DNA of 34,847 nt. Origin: Novosphingobium capsulatum. GTDB lineage: Bacteria > Pseudomonadota > Alphaproteobacteria > Sphingomonadales > Sphingomonadaceae. The notes beneath the pieces were generated by a model, which ran no database searches, was not told the DNA's origin, and worked only from the letters and a program-made list of their open reading frames with translations. The first letter of the stretch is position 1; each line of letters starts with the position of its first letter. Below, one piece after another: positions 1 through 7,923 of the stretch. The stretch is from contig DQVI01000202.1 in NCBI GenBank assembly GCA_015661825.1, positions 1 to 34,847 on the forward strand, given 5' to 3'. The position numbers were made by a program, and so were the translations under genes.

Positions 1-1
1 A

Positions 2-1657
2 CCCGGCGCGCACGTGGCCTTGCGGGCGCGGTTGCTGCCCCCTCCGCCGCCGATGGTGCCCGGCGCGGTCAACTTCGCGCGCACGGCCTGGTTTGCCGGC
101 CTGATGGCGACGGGGCGGGCGCTTGGCCCGGTAACGGTGATTGCGCCCGCGCCGCCCGGCACCCGGCTCGACGCGGTCCGCCAGCGTCTGGCCGATCATA
201 TCCGCCATCAACTGGGCGGATCGCCCGGAACGATTGCGGCCGCCTTCGCCAGCGGCGATCGCGGCAGCATTGCGCGCAGCGACGAAGACGCGATGCGCGA
301 CGCCGGGCTTACCCATCTGCTGTCGATCAGCGGCCTGCATGTCAGCGCGGTGGTGGGGGCGGTCTATCTGATCGTGGCGCGGGGGCTGGCGCTGATCCCG
401 TTCGTGGCCCTGCGGATCAGGGTTCCGCTGGCGGCGGCGACGGGCGGGGCGCTGGCGGGGATCGGCTATACCCTGCTGACCGGCGCCGAAGTGCCCACGA
501 TCCGCTCCTGTCTGGGGGCGCTGCTGGTGCTGGTGGCGCTGGCGCTGGGGCGCGATCCGCTTTCGTTGCGGATGCTGGCGGTGGCGGCGTTCATTGTCAT
601 GCTGTTCTGGCCCGAGGCGGTGGTCGGGCCCAGTTTCCAGATGAGCTTCGGCTCGGTCATCGCGATCATCGCGTTCGACAGTTCGGCACCGGTCCGCCGT
701 TTCCTCAGGCCTCGCGGGGAGGGCTGGCTGGGGCGTCTCTGGCGCCATCTGGCCCTCGTGCTGGCGACCGGGCTGGTGATCGAGCTGGCGCTCATGCCGA
801 TGGGCCTGTTTCATTTTCACCGGGCCGGGATCTATGGCGCCCTCGCCAATGTCGTGGCGATTCCGCTCACCACGTTCGTTTCGATGCCGTTTCTGGCACT
901 GGCGCTGCTGCTCGATCCGGTAGGGCTGGGGGCTCCGGCCTGGTGGGTGACCGGGCGCTCGCTCGACCTGCTGCTGGGCATTGCCCATCTGACCGCGCAC
1001 CAGCCCGGCGCGGTGACGATGTTGCCGGGCATGCCGGGCTGGGTCTTTGCGATGATGGTGCTGGGGCTGTTGTGGCTGGCCTTGTGGACGGGGCGGGTGC
1101 GCTTGTGGGGGCTGGTGCCGGTCGGCCTCGGGGCGGTGCTCGCATTCATGACGCCATCGCCCGACCTGCTGATCACCGGCGACGGGCACCATGTCGGCAT
1201 CGTCGGGGAAGGGCCTGAAGGCGGAGGCGGGGAGAGGGCCTTGCTGATGCTGCGGACCACGCGCGGCGACTATACCCGTTCGACCCTGATGGAGAGCGCC
1301 GGGCTCGACGGGGAGGCTCGCCCGCTCGACACCTGGCCCGGCGCGCAATGCAATGCCGATTTCTGCCGCGTGGTCCTGCGCCGGTCAGGGCGGGCCTATG
1401 CCATCCTGATGAGCCGGGGCCGCGATCATGTCGATCTGGCGATGCTGGCACGGGCCTGCGCCGAGGCTGACATCGTGATCGCCGACCGGAGCCTGCCGCG
1501 CGGCTGCCGCCCCCGCTGGCTCAAGGCGGACCGGCGGTTGCTGCGGCAGACCGGGGGCATGGCGATCCGGCTGGCCGGGCATCATGTGCGGACAGTCGCC
1601 GATACGGAGCGGGGGCATGGCTGGTTTGCCGAGCCTTCGGTGCCATTGCCGCTATGA
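2..1657 (+). CDS. comEC: ComEC/Rec2-type DNA uptake channel, 5'-truncated by window edge
   Basis: This is the C-terminal part (about 550 residues) of a ComEC/Rec2 family inner-membrane protein, which conducts single-stranded DNA into the cytoplasm during natural transformation. The reading frame is already open at base 2, and a GTG at 14 is only the first in-window candidate start. The family is normally about 700 residues, so the true start lies upstream. The family signature around THLLSISGLHVSAVVG (about residues 98-113 counted from base 14) is followed by a long run of hydrophobic helices typical of the Competence domain. The last 150 residues hold a soluble domain in the position of the metallo-beta-lactamase-like domain, but I see no HxHxDH metal motif, so that part looks degenerate. 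The stop lies 15 bp from the stop of the convergent small gene at 1673. Family assignment is secure; a role in transformation in this organism is inferred. Confidence 0.85.
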   Translation, partial: PGAHVALRARLLPPPPPMVPGAVNFARTAWFAGLMATGRALGPVTVIAPAPPGTRLDAVRQRLADHIRHQLGGSPGTIAAAFASGDRGSIARSDEDAMRDAGLTHLLSISGLHVSAVVGAVYLIVARGLALIPFVALRIRVPLAAATGGALAGIGYTLLTGAEVPTIRSCLGALLVLVALALGRDPLSLRMLAVAAFIVMLFWPEAVVGPSFQMSFGSVIAIIAFDSSAPVRRFLRPRGEGWLGRLWRHLALVLATGLVIELALMPMGLFHFHRAGIYGALANVVAIPLTTFVSMPFLALALLLDPVGLGAPAWWVTGRSLDLLLGIAHLTAHQPGAVTMLPGMPGWVFAMMVLGLLWLALWTGRVRLWGLVPVGLGAVLAFMTPSPDLLITGDGHHVGIVGEGPEGGGGERALLMLRTTRGDYTRSTLMESAGLDGEARPLDTWPGAQCNADFCRVVLRRSGRAYAILMSRGRDHVDLAMLARACAEADIVIADRSLPRGCRPRWLKADRRLLRQTGGMAIRLAGHHVRTVADTERGHGWFAEPSVPLPL

Positions 1658-1672
1658 CATGGCGGGGGACGA

Positions 1673-2044
1673 TCAGGCCTGATCGAGCAGGAGCAGTTCG
1701 AGTTCGATTTCGAGCATGCGGTCGGGCACGAGCACTTCGTCGGTCCGTTTCAGGCTCACATCGACGACAAGTGCGCCCGTAACGGAGAAATCGTGGAGGG
1801 GCAGGGCCGCGATCAGGGCCTCGCCTTCGTCGCAGGCCTCCCAGCCGGTAAAGCGCAGGGCCAGCGTGTGACGGGTGCCGGAGAAGGTGACGCTGGCCCA
1901 GGGCTGCTCGCGATGATCGACGAGCTGGGCCTGCTTGCCAGCCAGGGCCAGAACGGCGCGAACAACGCGGGTGGCCATGCCGCCAACGCTGCCCGGACGG
2001 ATTGGCCGGGGGAAAGGCGGATTGTTTTCGGAATGGCGCAGCAT
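1673..2044 (-). CDS. Small conserved-looking protein of unknown function (123 aa)
   Basis: I do not recognise this protein. The frame is open back to 2227, but the start at 2044 (MLRHSENN) is preferred because a GAGG lies about 9 nt upstream. An alternative start is the internal MATRVVRAVLAL, 22 codons later. The protein is soluble-looking with no signal peptide. The central part, with WASVTFSGTRHTLALRF and EGEALIAALP, reads like alternating beta strands, and the C-terminus is very acidic and leucine-rich (EIELELLLLDQA). Codon use matches the neighbours and the frame is intact, which argues for a real gene. It is transcribed away from the S24 repressor at 2276, so the two share the 2045-2275 control region, and it converges on comEC. 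Confidence 0.6.
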   Translation of the reverse strand: MLRHSENNPPFPRPIRPGSVGGMATRVVRAVLALAGKQAQLVDHREQPWASVTFSGTRHTLALRFTGWEACDEGEALIAALPLHDFSVTGALVVDVSLKRTDEVLVPDRMLEIELELLLLDQA

Positions 2045-2275
2045 GATGCAATCCTCATGACAGGGGAAGCCGCGGCGTTCATGAATGGCTCGTAAGGGCG
2101 CTTCATGATGGGGCCGCTCTGGCTGCATGCGTGAGAGATCGGGCGGTGTGTTTGAATCGGTGCCGTCCTGTTGCTCCGTTTCCGGTGCAGTCAGATGGAC
2201 ATTGTATGGTAAAAATCCTACAACCATGATTTATACCTTGAAATCTAGGAAAAATCCTTTGATTTGGGACGCAGC
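2045..2275. promoter_or_regulatory. Divergent control region with two A-rich dyads
   Basis: This intergenic region separates the minus-strand small protein from the plus-strand S24 repressor. Its right half is markedly AT-rich against the surrounding high-GC DNA. AAAAATCCT occurs twice, inside GGTAAAAATCCT (2208-2219) and AGGAAAAATCCT (2247-2258), 39 bp apart. The second copy is a dyad (AGGA-AAAA-TCCT). S24 repressors usually regulate themselves by binding dyads next to their own promoter, so these are candidate operators. No clear -35/-10 pair could be assigned. Confidence 0.35.
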
Positions 2276-3073
2276 ATGGCGAAATCACTGGAATCTCCTG
2301 CAAGCCCCGCAATGGCTGCCCCATCGGCTGTGGCGACGGTTGCCGCAGCGCCCGAACCGCTCGATCCGGCTCGGGCGCGCCTCATGGTCCTGGCGGCTGC
2401 GCGCGGGGTCTCTCTGGCGGCGCTTTCCGGCCTGATCGGGCGCAATGCCAGCTACTTGCAGCAATTCGTGCGCAAGGGGTCTCCGCGCAAGCTTGAGGAA
2501 AACGACCGGCGCACGCTGGCGCGGTTCTTCGGGGTCGATGAAGTCGAGCTGGGCGGGCCTGACGAGCGTATCGAGGGCGGCGGCGGGGCTGGCCGGGAGA
2601 GTGTCCGCGAAGGGGGCATGTCGCTGGCGGCAGGCGCAGCGAGCGCGCCGCCCATGCCGCGCGCCCCTTCCGAATGGGCGGATATTCCGCGCCTGCCGCT
2701 GGGGGCTTCAGCGGGGCCTGGCACCATGCCCGAGGGCGAAGTGCCGGTCGGGCGGCTGCGGTTCTCGATCCGCTGGCTCAAGGCGCAGGGACTCGATCCC
2801 GCGATGCTCAGCGTGATCGAGGTGGAAGGCGATTCGATGGAGCCGACCTTGCGCGATGGCGACGAGATCCTCGTCGACCGGACCTTGCGACCGATGCGCG
2901 CGGGCATTCATGTCATTCGCGTCGACGGGGTCCTGCTGGTCAAGCGGCTGGAGATGGGGGGCGCGGGCGCCGTGCGCGTGATCAGCGACAATCCGGCCTA
3001 CCCGCGCGAGGAGCGCAGCCTTGAAGATGTCCATCTGGTGGGGCGCGTCGTGTGGAAGGGCGGCAGGATCTGA
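2276..3073 (+). CDS. S24-family (LexA/phage CI-like) self-cleaving transcriptional repressor
   Basis: The 265-residue protein has an N-terminal DNA-binding part and a C-terminal S24 signal-peptidase-like domain, the architecture of repressors that cleave themselves when RecA is activated. A helix-turn-helix of phage-repressor type spans about residues 35-85 (VSLAALSGLIGRNASYLQQF). A Gly/Ala-rich linker follows, with a possible Ala146-Gly147 cleavage bond. The catalytic serine is Ser187 in VEGDSMEPTL and the lysine is Lys223 in LLVKRLEM, a spacing close to that of LexA. The ATG at 2276 was chosen over an in-frame TTG at 2264. The HTH does not resemble the winged LexA N-terminus, so this is probably not the SOS LexA itself. 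Its targets are unknown. It is divergent from the gene at 1673-2044 and followed 85 bp later by an MBL-fold hydrolase. Confidence 0.8.
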   Translation: MAKSLESPASPAMAAPSAVATVAAAPEPLDPARARLMVLAAARGVSLAALSGLIGRNASYLQQFVRKGSPRKLEENDRRTLARFFGVDEVELGGPDERIEGGGGAGRESVREGGMSLAAGAASAPPMPRAPSEWADIPRLPLGASAGPGTMPEGEVPVGRLRFSIRWLKAQGLDPAMLSVIEVEGDSMEPTLRDGDEILVDRTLRPMRAGIHVIRVDGVLLVKRLEMGGAGAVRVISDNPAYPREERSLEDVHLVGRVVWKGGRI

Positions 3074-3158
3074 AAACGGGGCTGATTTTTCCCTGCATCG
3101 CGCGCTGTGGGGGCTTGCGCGGTTGAACTGTTGATCCTGCCGGGCCATTTTCACGGGC

Positions 3159-3830
3159 ATGACCCAAAACGCATCCCCCCAGCCGCCGATGAAGGTGGCG
3201 ATCCTGCCCGTCACCCCGCTCCAGCAGAACTCCACCTTGCTGTGGTGCACCGCCACGATGAAGGCGGCGGTGATCGATCCGGGCGGCGATCTCGACCGGA
3301 TCAAGGCGCTGGTCGCCAAGGCCGGGGTGACCGTTGAGAAGCTGCTGATCACCCATGGCCATATCGACCACTGCGGCGGCGCGGCGCAACTGGCCCGCGA
3401 ACTGGGCGTGCCGATCGAGGGGCCGCACAAGGAAGACCTGTTCTGGATCAACCGCCTTGCCGAAAGCAGCGGGCGCTGGGGCATCCCGGCGGAAATCTTC
3501 ACGCCCGACCGCTGGCTGGTCCAGGGGGACAAGGTGCGCGTGGGCGACCTCGAAATCGACGTGCTGCATTGCCCGGGTCACACGCCGGGCCATGTGGTGT
3601 TCTTCCACGAGCCGTCGCGCCTTGCCGTGGTGGGCGACGTGCTGTTCCAGGGCGGTATCGGCCGCTGGGACTTCCCGCTGGGGAATTATGATGATCTGGT
3701 GGCCTCGATCACCGGGCGGCTCTGGCCACTGGGGGACGACGTGACCTTCATTCCCGGCCATGGCCCGCACAGCACGTTCGGGCAGGAGCGCGCGACGAAT
3801 CCCTATGTGGGCGACGCCGCGCTGGCCTGA
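3159..3830 (+). CDS. MBL-fold metallo-hydrolase, glyoxalase II-like
   Basis: This 223-residue protein of the metallo-beta-lactamase fold resembles the YcbL / glyoxalase-II-like group. The metal-binding motif THGHIDH is at residues 65-71 (His66, His68, Asp70, His71). Further ligand positions are seen in CPGHTPGH, VVGDVLF and FIPGHGPHS, so both metal sites look intact. Members hydrolyse thioesters such as S-lactoylglutathione or related small substrates in the cytoplasm; the substrate here cannot be told from sequence. It lacks the C-terminal substrate-binding domain of classical GloB. An internal ATG at residue 11 (MKVAILPVTP) is an alternative start. The gene ends just before a strong bidirectional hairpin and converges on the MAPEG gene. 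Confidence 0.85.
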   Translation: MTQNASPQPPMKVAILPVTPLQQNSTLLWCTATMKAAVIDPGGDLDRIKALVAKAGVTVEKLLITHGHIDHCGGAAQLARELGVPIEGPHKEDLFWINRLAESSGRWGIPAEIFTPDRWLVQGDKVRVGDLEIDVLHCPGHTPGHVVFFHEPSRLAVVGDVLFQGGIGRWDFPLGNYDDLVASITGRLWPLGDDVTFIPGHGPHSTFGQERATNPYVGDAALA

Positions 3831-3857
3831 GTCGCGCTGAAGGTCTCGGGAAAAAGA

Positions 3858-3886
3858 CGGCGCCCGCGTGTTCTGCGCGGGCGCCG
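3858..3886. terminator. Bidirectional intrinsic terminator
   Basis: The arms CGGCGCCCGCG (3858-3868) and CGCGGGCGCCG (3876-3886) form a perfect 11-bp stem with a 7-nt loop. On the minus strand the hairpin is followed by TCTTTTTCCC, a good U-tract; on the plus strand it is followed by AATCATTT. It sits between two convergent genes, the MBL hydrolase and MAPEG, and should stop transcription from both sides. Confidence 0.8.
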
Positions 3887-3919
3887 AATCATTTCGGGGC
3901 ATTATTCACGCATCAAGGA

Positions 3920-4315
3920 TCAGGCATCTGCGGCAATCGAGATGCCCCAGATCGCCAGGCCGATCAGAACGACCATGGTCGTGAGCGCGCCGATCATGCG
4001 CAAGGGCAGCGCCCGCCCCCCATCCATGCCCAGCCCGTGGGCGATGCGCCCCAGCAGATAAATGGCCGCCGTTCCCAGCAGCCACGGGCTGCCGGGCCGG
4101 GCCAGTTCGATCGCGCCGACCAGAATCAGCGTGATAGGTGTATATTCGATGAAGTTGGCCTGGGCCCGCATGCGGGCGACCAGCGCCGTGTCGCCGCCAT
4201 CGCCCATCCAGATATGACGCGCGCGGCGGACCATGCCGATACGCACGGCGAGCCAGATATTGAGGATGGCAGCCGCTCCTGCGGCGCTCAGCGTGATGGG
4301 CAGGATGACAGGCAT
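3920..4315 (-). CDS. MAPEG-family membrane protein
   Basis: This 131-residue integral membrane protein belongs to the MAPEG superfamily (membrane-associated eicosanoid and glutathione metabolism). Four hydrophobic segments are visible, at about residues 3-23, 55-73, 75-95 and 105-127. The family-type stretch RARHIWMGDGGDTALVARMRAQANFIEYTP has the Arg-Ala-Gln-x-Asn-x-x-Glu-Tyr core characteristic of MAPEG proteins. The start at 4315 (MPVILPITL) places the first helix at the N-terminus; the frame is open to an upstream ATG at 4357, but that would add a polar extension unlike the family. Bacterial MAPEG proteins are poorly characterised and some conjugate glutathione. Proximity to a glyoxalase-II-like enzyme hints at thiol chemistry but proves nothing. 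Confidence 0.8.
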   Translation of the reverse strand: MPVILPITLSAAGAAAILNIWLAVRIGMVRRARHIWMGDGGDTALVARMRAQANFIEYTPITLILVGAIELARPGSPWLLGTAAIYLLGRIAHGLGMDGGRALPLRMIGALTTMVVLIGLAIWGISIAADA

Positions 4316-4384
4316 GGCAGGTGATCCCTCTCTTGTGCAGGCCTTCCCGGCCCGCATTGGTGTTTCTTGCTAGCCAGCACGAGC

Positions 4385-4412
4385 TTGCAAAGCACGAGAA
4401 AATCCGTATAGG
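4385..4412 (+). promoter_or_regulatory. Possible sigma-70-type promoter for rpmF-plsX-fabH
   Basis: TTGCAA (4385-4390) and TATAGG (4407-4412) are separated by 16 bp, in the 253-bp divergent gap between MAPEG and rpmF. The match is moderate and the distance to rpmF (about 155 bp) is long. The rest of 4316-4568 shows no other recognisable element. Confidence 0.3.
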
Positions 4413-4568
4413 CGCGCCTTCGCCCGTGATTGGCGATGCCGCTCCACCCGCTCTTTTGACGGAACGGAAGCCGCATATATCCTTCGTCGTGAGATGCGGG
4501 GTTGTGCGGTGGGTCGGTTTTCCCTATCGCGCCCGCAACAGACGCAATTTTCAGGAACAGGTGCCGCA

Positions 4569-4748
4569 ATGGCCGTCCCCAAAAGAAAGACCAGCCCCTC
4601 CCGCCGGGGCATGCGCCGCAGCCATGACGCGCTCAAGGCAGAAGCGTTTCATGAGTGCTCGAACTGCGGTGAACTCAAGCGCCCGCACATGCTGTGCAAC
4701 GCTTGCGGTCACTACAACGGTCGCGAAATCATCGCCGTCGGCGCCTGA
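4569..4748 (+). CDS. rpmF: 50S ribosomal protein L32
   Basis: This 59-residue protein opens with [20 protein letters not shown], the hallmark N-terminus of bacterial L32. It carries a complete zinc ribbon with four cysteines, Cys30, Cys33, Cys43 and Cys46, so it is the zinc-binding (C+) form. L32 is a small late-assembling component of the large ribosomal subunit. AGGAACAGG sits just upstream of the ATG. It is 28 bp from plsX in the same direction; the rpmF-plsX-fabH order is widely conserved in bacteria and couples ribosome production to membrane lipid synthesis. Confidence 0.97.
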   Translation: MAVPKRKTSPSRRGMRRSHDALKAEAFHECSNCGELKRPHMLCNACGHYNGREIIAVGA

Positions 4749-4776
4749 GCCGATCTGACGGAGGGATGATCGGATC

Positions 4777-5859
4777 ATGAGCCTGCCCACAATCGCCGTC
4801 GATGCGATGGGCGGTGACGAGGGCGTGCGCGTAATGGTTGAAGGCGCGGCTCTGGCTCGCCGTCGCCATGCAAGCTTCAGGTTCCTGCTTGTCGGGGATG
4901 AGAAGCGGATCGCCAGCGCGCTTGACGATCATCCCGACCTTCGCGGTGCAGCGGATATTCTCCATGCACCTGAAGCCGTTGCGGGCGATGAAAAGCCCAC
5001 CCAGGCCTTGCGCCGCGCAAAAGTCACGTCGATGGGATTGGCCATCGATGCGGTCAAGCGCGGCGAGGCTGGCGCTGCTGTCAGCGCCGGCAACACTGGC
5101 GCGCTCATGGCCATGGCCAAGCTCGCCTTGCGCACGCTGCCCGGTATCGACCGGCCCGCGCTCGCCGCTCTGGTGCCCACGATGGGCGCGCACGACCTCG
5201 TCATGCTCGACCTTGGCGCCAATACCGAGTGCGATGCACGCAATCTCTACCAGTTCGCCATCATGGGTGCGGCCTATGCCCGCATCGTCAATGGTCTGGA
5301 AAGCCCGTGCGTGCGCCTTCTCAACATCGGTACCGAAGAGACCAAGGGAACCGGACATCTGCGTGATGCTGCGGCCCTGCTCAAGGAGGCCTCGGGCAAT
5401 CTCGCGCTCACGTTTGACGGTTTCACCGAAGCCGACAAACTCTCGCGCGGCGATTTCGACGTGGCCGTGACCGACGGATTTTCGGGCAATGTCGCCCTCA
5501 AGGCGATGGAAGGGGCGGCCCGTTTCGTGGGCGACCTCCTGCGCCGCAGCTTTTCCAGTTCGTTGCGCTCGAAGCTCGGCTTCCTGATCTCGCGTCCGGC
5601 GACCGATCTGCTGCGCCACCATCTCGATCCCAACCAGCACAACGGGGCCGTTTTTCTCGGTCTTAACGGTGTCGTGGTCAAGAGCCATGGCGGCGCTTCG
5701 GCGGTCGGCATGGCCAATGCCATTGCCGTTGCCACCCGGCTGGTCGAGGAAAACCTGATCGAACGCATCTCGGCAGACGTCGCGGCGGTCGATCCTGATA
5801 CGATTCGCCAACCGGCCCGGCGCCGCGCGGCAAACACGGAAGGTGAAACGGCGCTGTGA
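4777..5859 (+). CDS. plsX: Phosphate acyltransferase PlsX
   Basis: PlsX converts acyl-ACP and phosphate to acyl-phosphate, the acyl donor used by PlsY in the first step of phospholipid synthesis; it acts as a peripheral membrane enzyme. The 360-residue length is usual for the family. Conserved stretches include [11 protein letters not shown] at residues 6-16, [43 protein letters not shown] and [18 protein letters not shown]. The ATG at 4777 is preceded by GGAGGG. The stop codon overlaps the GTG start of fabH (GTGA), which implies translational coupling. The frame is intact and nothing is unusual. Confidence 0.97.
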   Translation: MSLPTIAVDAMGGDEGVRVMVEGAALARRRHASFRFLLVGDEKRIASALDDHPDLRGAADILHAPEAVAGDEKPTQALRRAKVTSMGLAIDAVKRGEAGAAVSAGNTGALMAMAKLALRTLPGIDRPALAALVPTMGAHDLVMLDLGANTECDARNLYQFAIMGAAYARIVNGLESPCVRLLNIGTEETKGTGHLRDAAALLKEASGNLALTFDGFTEADKLSRGDFDVAVTDGFSGNVALKAMEGAARFVGDLLRRSFSSSLRSKLGFLISRPATDLLRHHLDPNQHNGAVFLGLNGVVVKSHGGASAVGMANAIAVATRLVEENLIERISADVAAVDPDTIRQPARRRAANTEGETAL

Positions 5860-6836
5860 TTGTTCGTAGCGTGATTACCGGCAGCGGCTCGGCCCTGCCG
5901 CAACGCGCCGTCTCGAATGCCGAAATGGCGCAGATGGTCGACACCTCCGACGAGTGGATCGTCGAGCGCACCGGCATTCGCAGCCGGCATGTCGCGGGCG
6001 AGGGCGAAACGACCGCCACGCTTGCCACGCTGGCTGCCCGGCGCGCGCTTGAGGCGGCTGGCCTCGAAGGCAAGGCGATCGACCTGATCGTGCTGGCCAC
6101 GGCTACCCCCGACCAGACTTTTCCGGCCACGGCCACGATCGTCCAGGACGCCATCGGCGCCAATGGCGGCATCGCGTTCGACGTGGCGGCGGTGTGCTCG
6201 GGCTTTCTCTATGCGATGGCGACCGCCGATTCGATGCTGCGCACGGGCATGGCCCGTCGCGCGCTGGTGATCGGGGCTGAAACCTTCAGCCGCATCCTCG
6301 ACTGGGAAGACCGCGCCACGTGCGTGCTGTTTGGCGATGGCGCGGGCGCCATCGTGCTCGAAGCGCGTGAAGTCGACGAGACCGACCCGGCTTCGCCCGG
6401 CATTCTGGCCTGCCGTCTTCATGCCGATGGCACGCACAACCAGCTTCTCTATGTCGATGGCGGGCCTTCGACGACGGGCACGGTGGGCAAGCTGCGCATG
6501 AAGGGCCGCGAGGTCTTCCGCCATGCGGTGACCAACCTGGCCAATGTTCTCGAAGAAGTCCTGGCCGACAGCGGCCATGTGGCTGCCGACCTCGACTGGG
6601 TCGTGCCGCATCAGGCCAACCAGCGCATCCTCGATGCGACGGCCCGCAAGCTGGGCCTGCCCGCCGAAAAGGTGGTGGTGACGGTCGACCGTCATGCCAA
6701 TACCAGCGCCGCTTCGGTGCCGCTGGCCTTCGACGCGGCTGTGCGCGACGGGCGGATCCAGCCCGGCCATCTGGTCGTGTTCGAGGCGATGGGCGGTGGT
6801 TTCACCTGGGGCGCCTGCATTGCCCGGATGGGCTGA
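5856..6836 (+). CDS. fabH: 3-oxoacyl-ACP synthase III (KAS III)
   Basis: FabH condenses an acyl-CoA primer, usually acetyl-CoA, with malonyl-ACP to begin fatty acid synthesis. The 326-residue protein shows the full Cys-His-Asn triad: Cys114 in [11 protein letters not shown], His252 in [10 protein letters not shown] and Asn282 in [13 protein letters not shown]. The glycine-rich C-terminal motif [11 protein letters not shown] is also intact. Translation begins at a GTG that overlaps the plsX stop. The last 15 bases of the gene, including its stop codon, are repeated exactly 19 bp further on (see findings). A 250-bp gap follows before ihfA, which has its own promoter candidate. Confidence 0.97.
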   Translation: MIVRSVITGSGSALPQRAVSNAEMAQMVDTSDEWIVERTGIRSRHVAGEGETTATLATLAARRALEAAGLEGKAIDLIVLATATPDQTFPATATIVQDAIGANGGIAFDVAAVCSGFLYAMATADSMLRTGMARRALVIGAETFSRILDWEDRATCVLFGDGAGAIVLEAREVDETDPASPGILACRLHADGTHNQLLYVDGGPSTTGTVGKLRMKGREVFRHAVTNLANVLEEVLADSGHVAADLDWVVPHQANQRILDATARKLGLPAEKVVVTVDRHANTSAASVPLAFDAAVRDGRIQPGHLVVFEAMGGGFTWGACIARMG

Positions 6837-6855
6837 CTCGGCCCGGATGGGCTGA
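6822..6855. repeat. 15-bp direct repeat spanning the fabH stop codon
   Basis: GCCCGGATGGGCTGA occurs at 6822-6836 (the end of fabH) and again at 6841-6855, separated by 4 bp. It looks like a small local duplication. The copies are 19 bp apart, so they are in different frames and the second copy does not extend the protein. Confidence 0.8.
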
Positions 6856-7017
6856 TCGGGGCCAGATCTGCAAAAACCCGTTGCAGGCCGGGTGATTCGG
6901 CCTGTGGCGGAGCGTTTCCCGTGTCAAACTGTCCGAAAATGCTACCGGATTGCCTTCCAGCCGCCGAATTTTCGGGGATGGATGGTTTACGGGCCCCCAC
7001 GGGATCCTACGATGGCA

Positions 7018-7045
7018 TTGCCTGTCCGCAAAATCGCGCTATAGT
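7018..7045 (+). promoter_or_regulatory. Predicted promoter for ihfA-merR
   Basis: TTGCCT (7018-7023) and TATAGT (7040-7045) are separated by 16 bp and lie about 40 bp upstream of the ihfA start. This is the best sigma-70-like match in the fabH-ihfA gap. The remaining part of the gap (6856-7017) shows no other clear element. Confidence 0.5.
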
Positions 7046-7064
7046 ATGGGACGGGAAGGGATTT

Positions 7065-7082
7065 TTTTACCGGGGGGTAAAA
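7065..7082 (+). promoter_or_regulatory. Hairpin overlapping the ihfA ribosome binding site
   Basis: TTTTACC (7065-7071), a GGGG loop (7072-7075) and GGTAAAA (7076-7082) form a perfect 7-bp inverted repeat. The G-run at 7072-7077 is the only Shine-Dalgarno candidate for the ATG at 7087, so the structure would hold part of it in the stem. The stem is A-T rich and so may open easily. Control of translation is an inference. Confidence 0.45.
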
Positions 7083-7086
7083 TAAC

Positions 7087-7386
7087 ATGCGTTCTGTAGG
7101 CACGCTTACGAGGGCCGATCTGGCCGAGAGCATCAATCGTCGTGTCGGCCTTTCGCGGGCTGACTCGCTCGGGATGGTCGAGTCCATTTTGCAACATATG
7201 AGCGGCGCGCTCGCCGAAGGCGAGAACGTCAAGATTTCAGGGTTCGGTACGTTCCTGCTCAGGGACAAGTCCGAACGCATCGGTCGCAACCCCAAGACCG
7301 GGGTGGAAGTGCCGATCACGCCGCGTCGCGTGCTCACCTTCCGTGCCAGCCAGATGCTCAAGGATCGTATCTGCGACGAGACATGA
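7087..7386 (+). CDS. ihfA: Integration host factor subunit alpha
   Basis: IHF-alpha pairs with IHF-beta (elsewhere in the genome) to bend DNA sharply at specific sites. The complex is used in transcription, replication initiation and recombination. The 99-residue protein matches the HU/IHF family: [18 protein letters not shown] at the N-terminus, [26 protein letters not shown] in the middle, with the Pro of GRNPKTG that intercalates into DNA, and the [10 protein letters not shown]-terminal core. The stop overlaps the ATG of the MerR-type gene (ATGA). The placement fabH-ihfA-merR is typical of alphaproteobacteria. A hairpin covers the ribosome binding site. Confidence 0.95.
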   Translation: MRSVGTLTRADLAESINRRVGLSRADSLGMVESILQHMSGALAEGENVKISGFGTFLLRDKSERIGRNPKTGVEVPITPRRVLTFRASQMLKDRICDET

Positions 7387-7820
7387 CGGTTGCGTGCCAT
7401 CTCGAGTTTCCTGACGGCAAGGCGCCAGATGCCTTGCGGACAATCGGCGAGGTGGCCCGTGCTCTCGGGGTCAAGGCGCATGTCCTGCGCTATTGGGAGG
7501 AGCAATTTCCCATGCTTCGTCCTCTGACCCGCGCCGGAAACCGGCGCTATTACCGCGCAGCTGACGTGGCGCTCGTCGCCACGATCGACCGTCTCGTCAA
7601 CCGGGATGGCTATACCATTCGCGGCGCGCGTCAGGCTCTTGAAGGGGGCCTGACGCTCGACGCCGTGACTTTGGCCCCGTCCGACGAAGACAGCCCTGAG
7701 GAACAGGATATGGCTGAGTCCCCGATGCTGGAGGTGGAACTGGTGGCCGCCATCGCGCGCCTGCGCGTCCATCTCGAAGATATTCGCAGCAATCTGGCTG
7801 ACGCGCTGGAAGAAGCCTGA
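7383..7820 (+). CDS. MerR-family transcriptional regulator
   Basis: The 145-residue protein has an N-terminal MerR-type winged helix-turn-helix at about residues 19-87: [26 protein letters not shown], followed by [21 protein letters not shown]. The C-terminal half is acidic and helical ([14 protein letters not shown]), with no cysteine or other metal/redox motif, so it belongs to the non-metal MerR group found next to ihfA in alphaproteobacteria. Its effector and targets are not known to me. It is translationally coupled to ihfA by a 4-bp overlap. No tRNA follows it. Confidence 0.9.
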   Translation: MTVACHLEFPDGKAPDALRTIGEVARALGVKAHVLRYWEEQFPMLRPLTRAGNRRYYRAADVALVATIDRLVNRDGYTIRGARQALEGGLTLDAVTLAPSDEDSPEEQDMAESPMLEVELVAAIARLRVHLEDIRSNLADALEEA

Positions 7821-7923
7821 ACTGCCTTGTCCAAAGTTAATGGGGTGAAGGGGGCCCTATCCCTTTCGTTATCGTCCCTTCGTTATCTCTTGTTCTTCAA
7901 AATTCTTATCGCGAAGCGACAGT
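7821..7923. other. Convergent gap between merR and glgX
   Basis: This 103-bp spacer lies between two convergent gene ends. It holds a direct repeat, CCCTTTCGTTATCGT then CCCTTCGTTATCTC, but no convincing terminator hairpin and no RNA gene. Confidence 0.5.

Noticed and set aside
2276-3073. Canonical SOS LexA
   Set aside because: The S24 domain fits, but the N-terminal HTH and long Gly-rich linker do not resemble the winged-helix LexA N-terminus, so only the family is assigned.
7821-7923. tRNA gene after the merR gene, sometimes found there in alphaproteobacteria
   Set aside because: No cloverleaf-forming sequence or TTCGA-type T-loop could be placed in the 103 bp.
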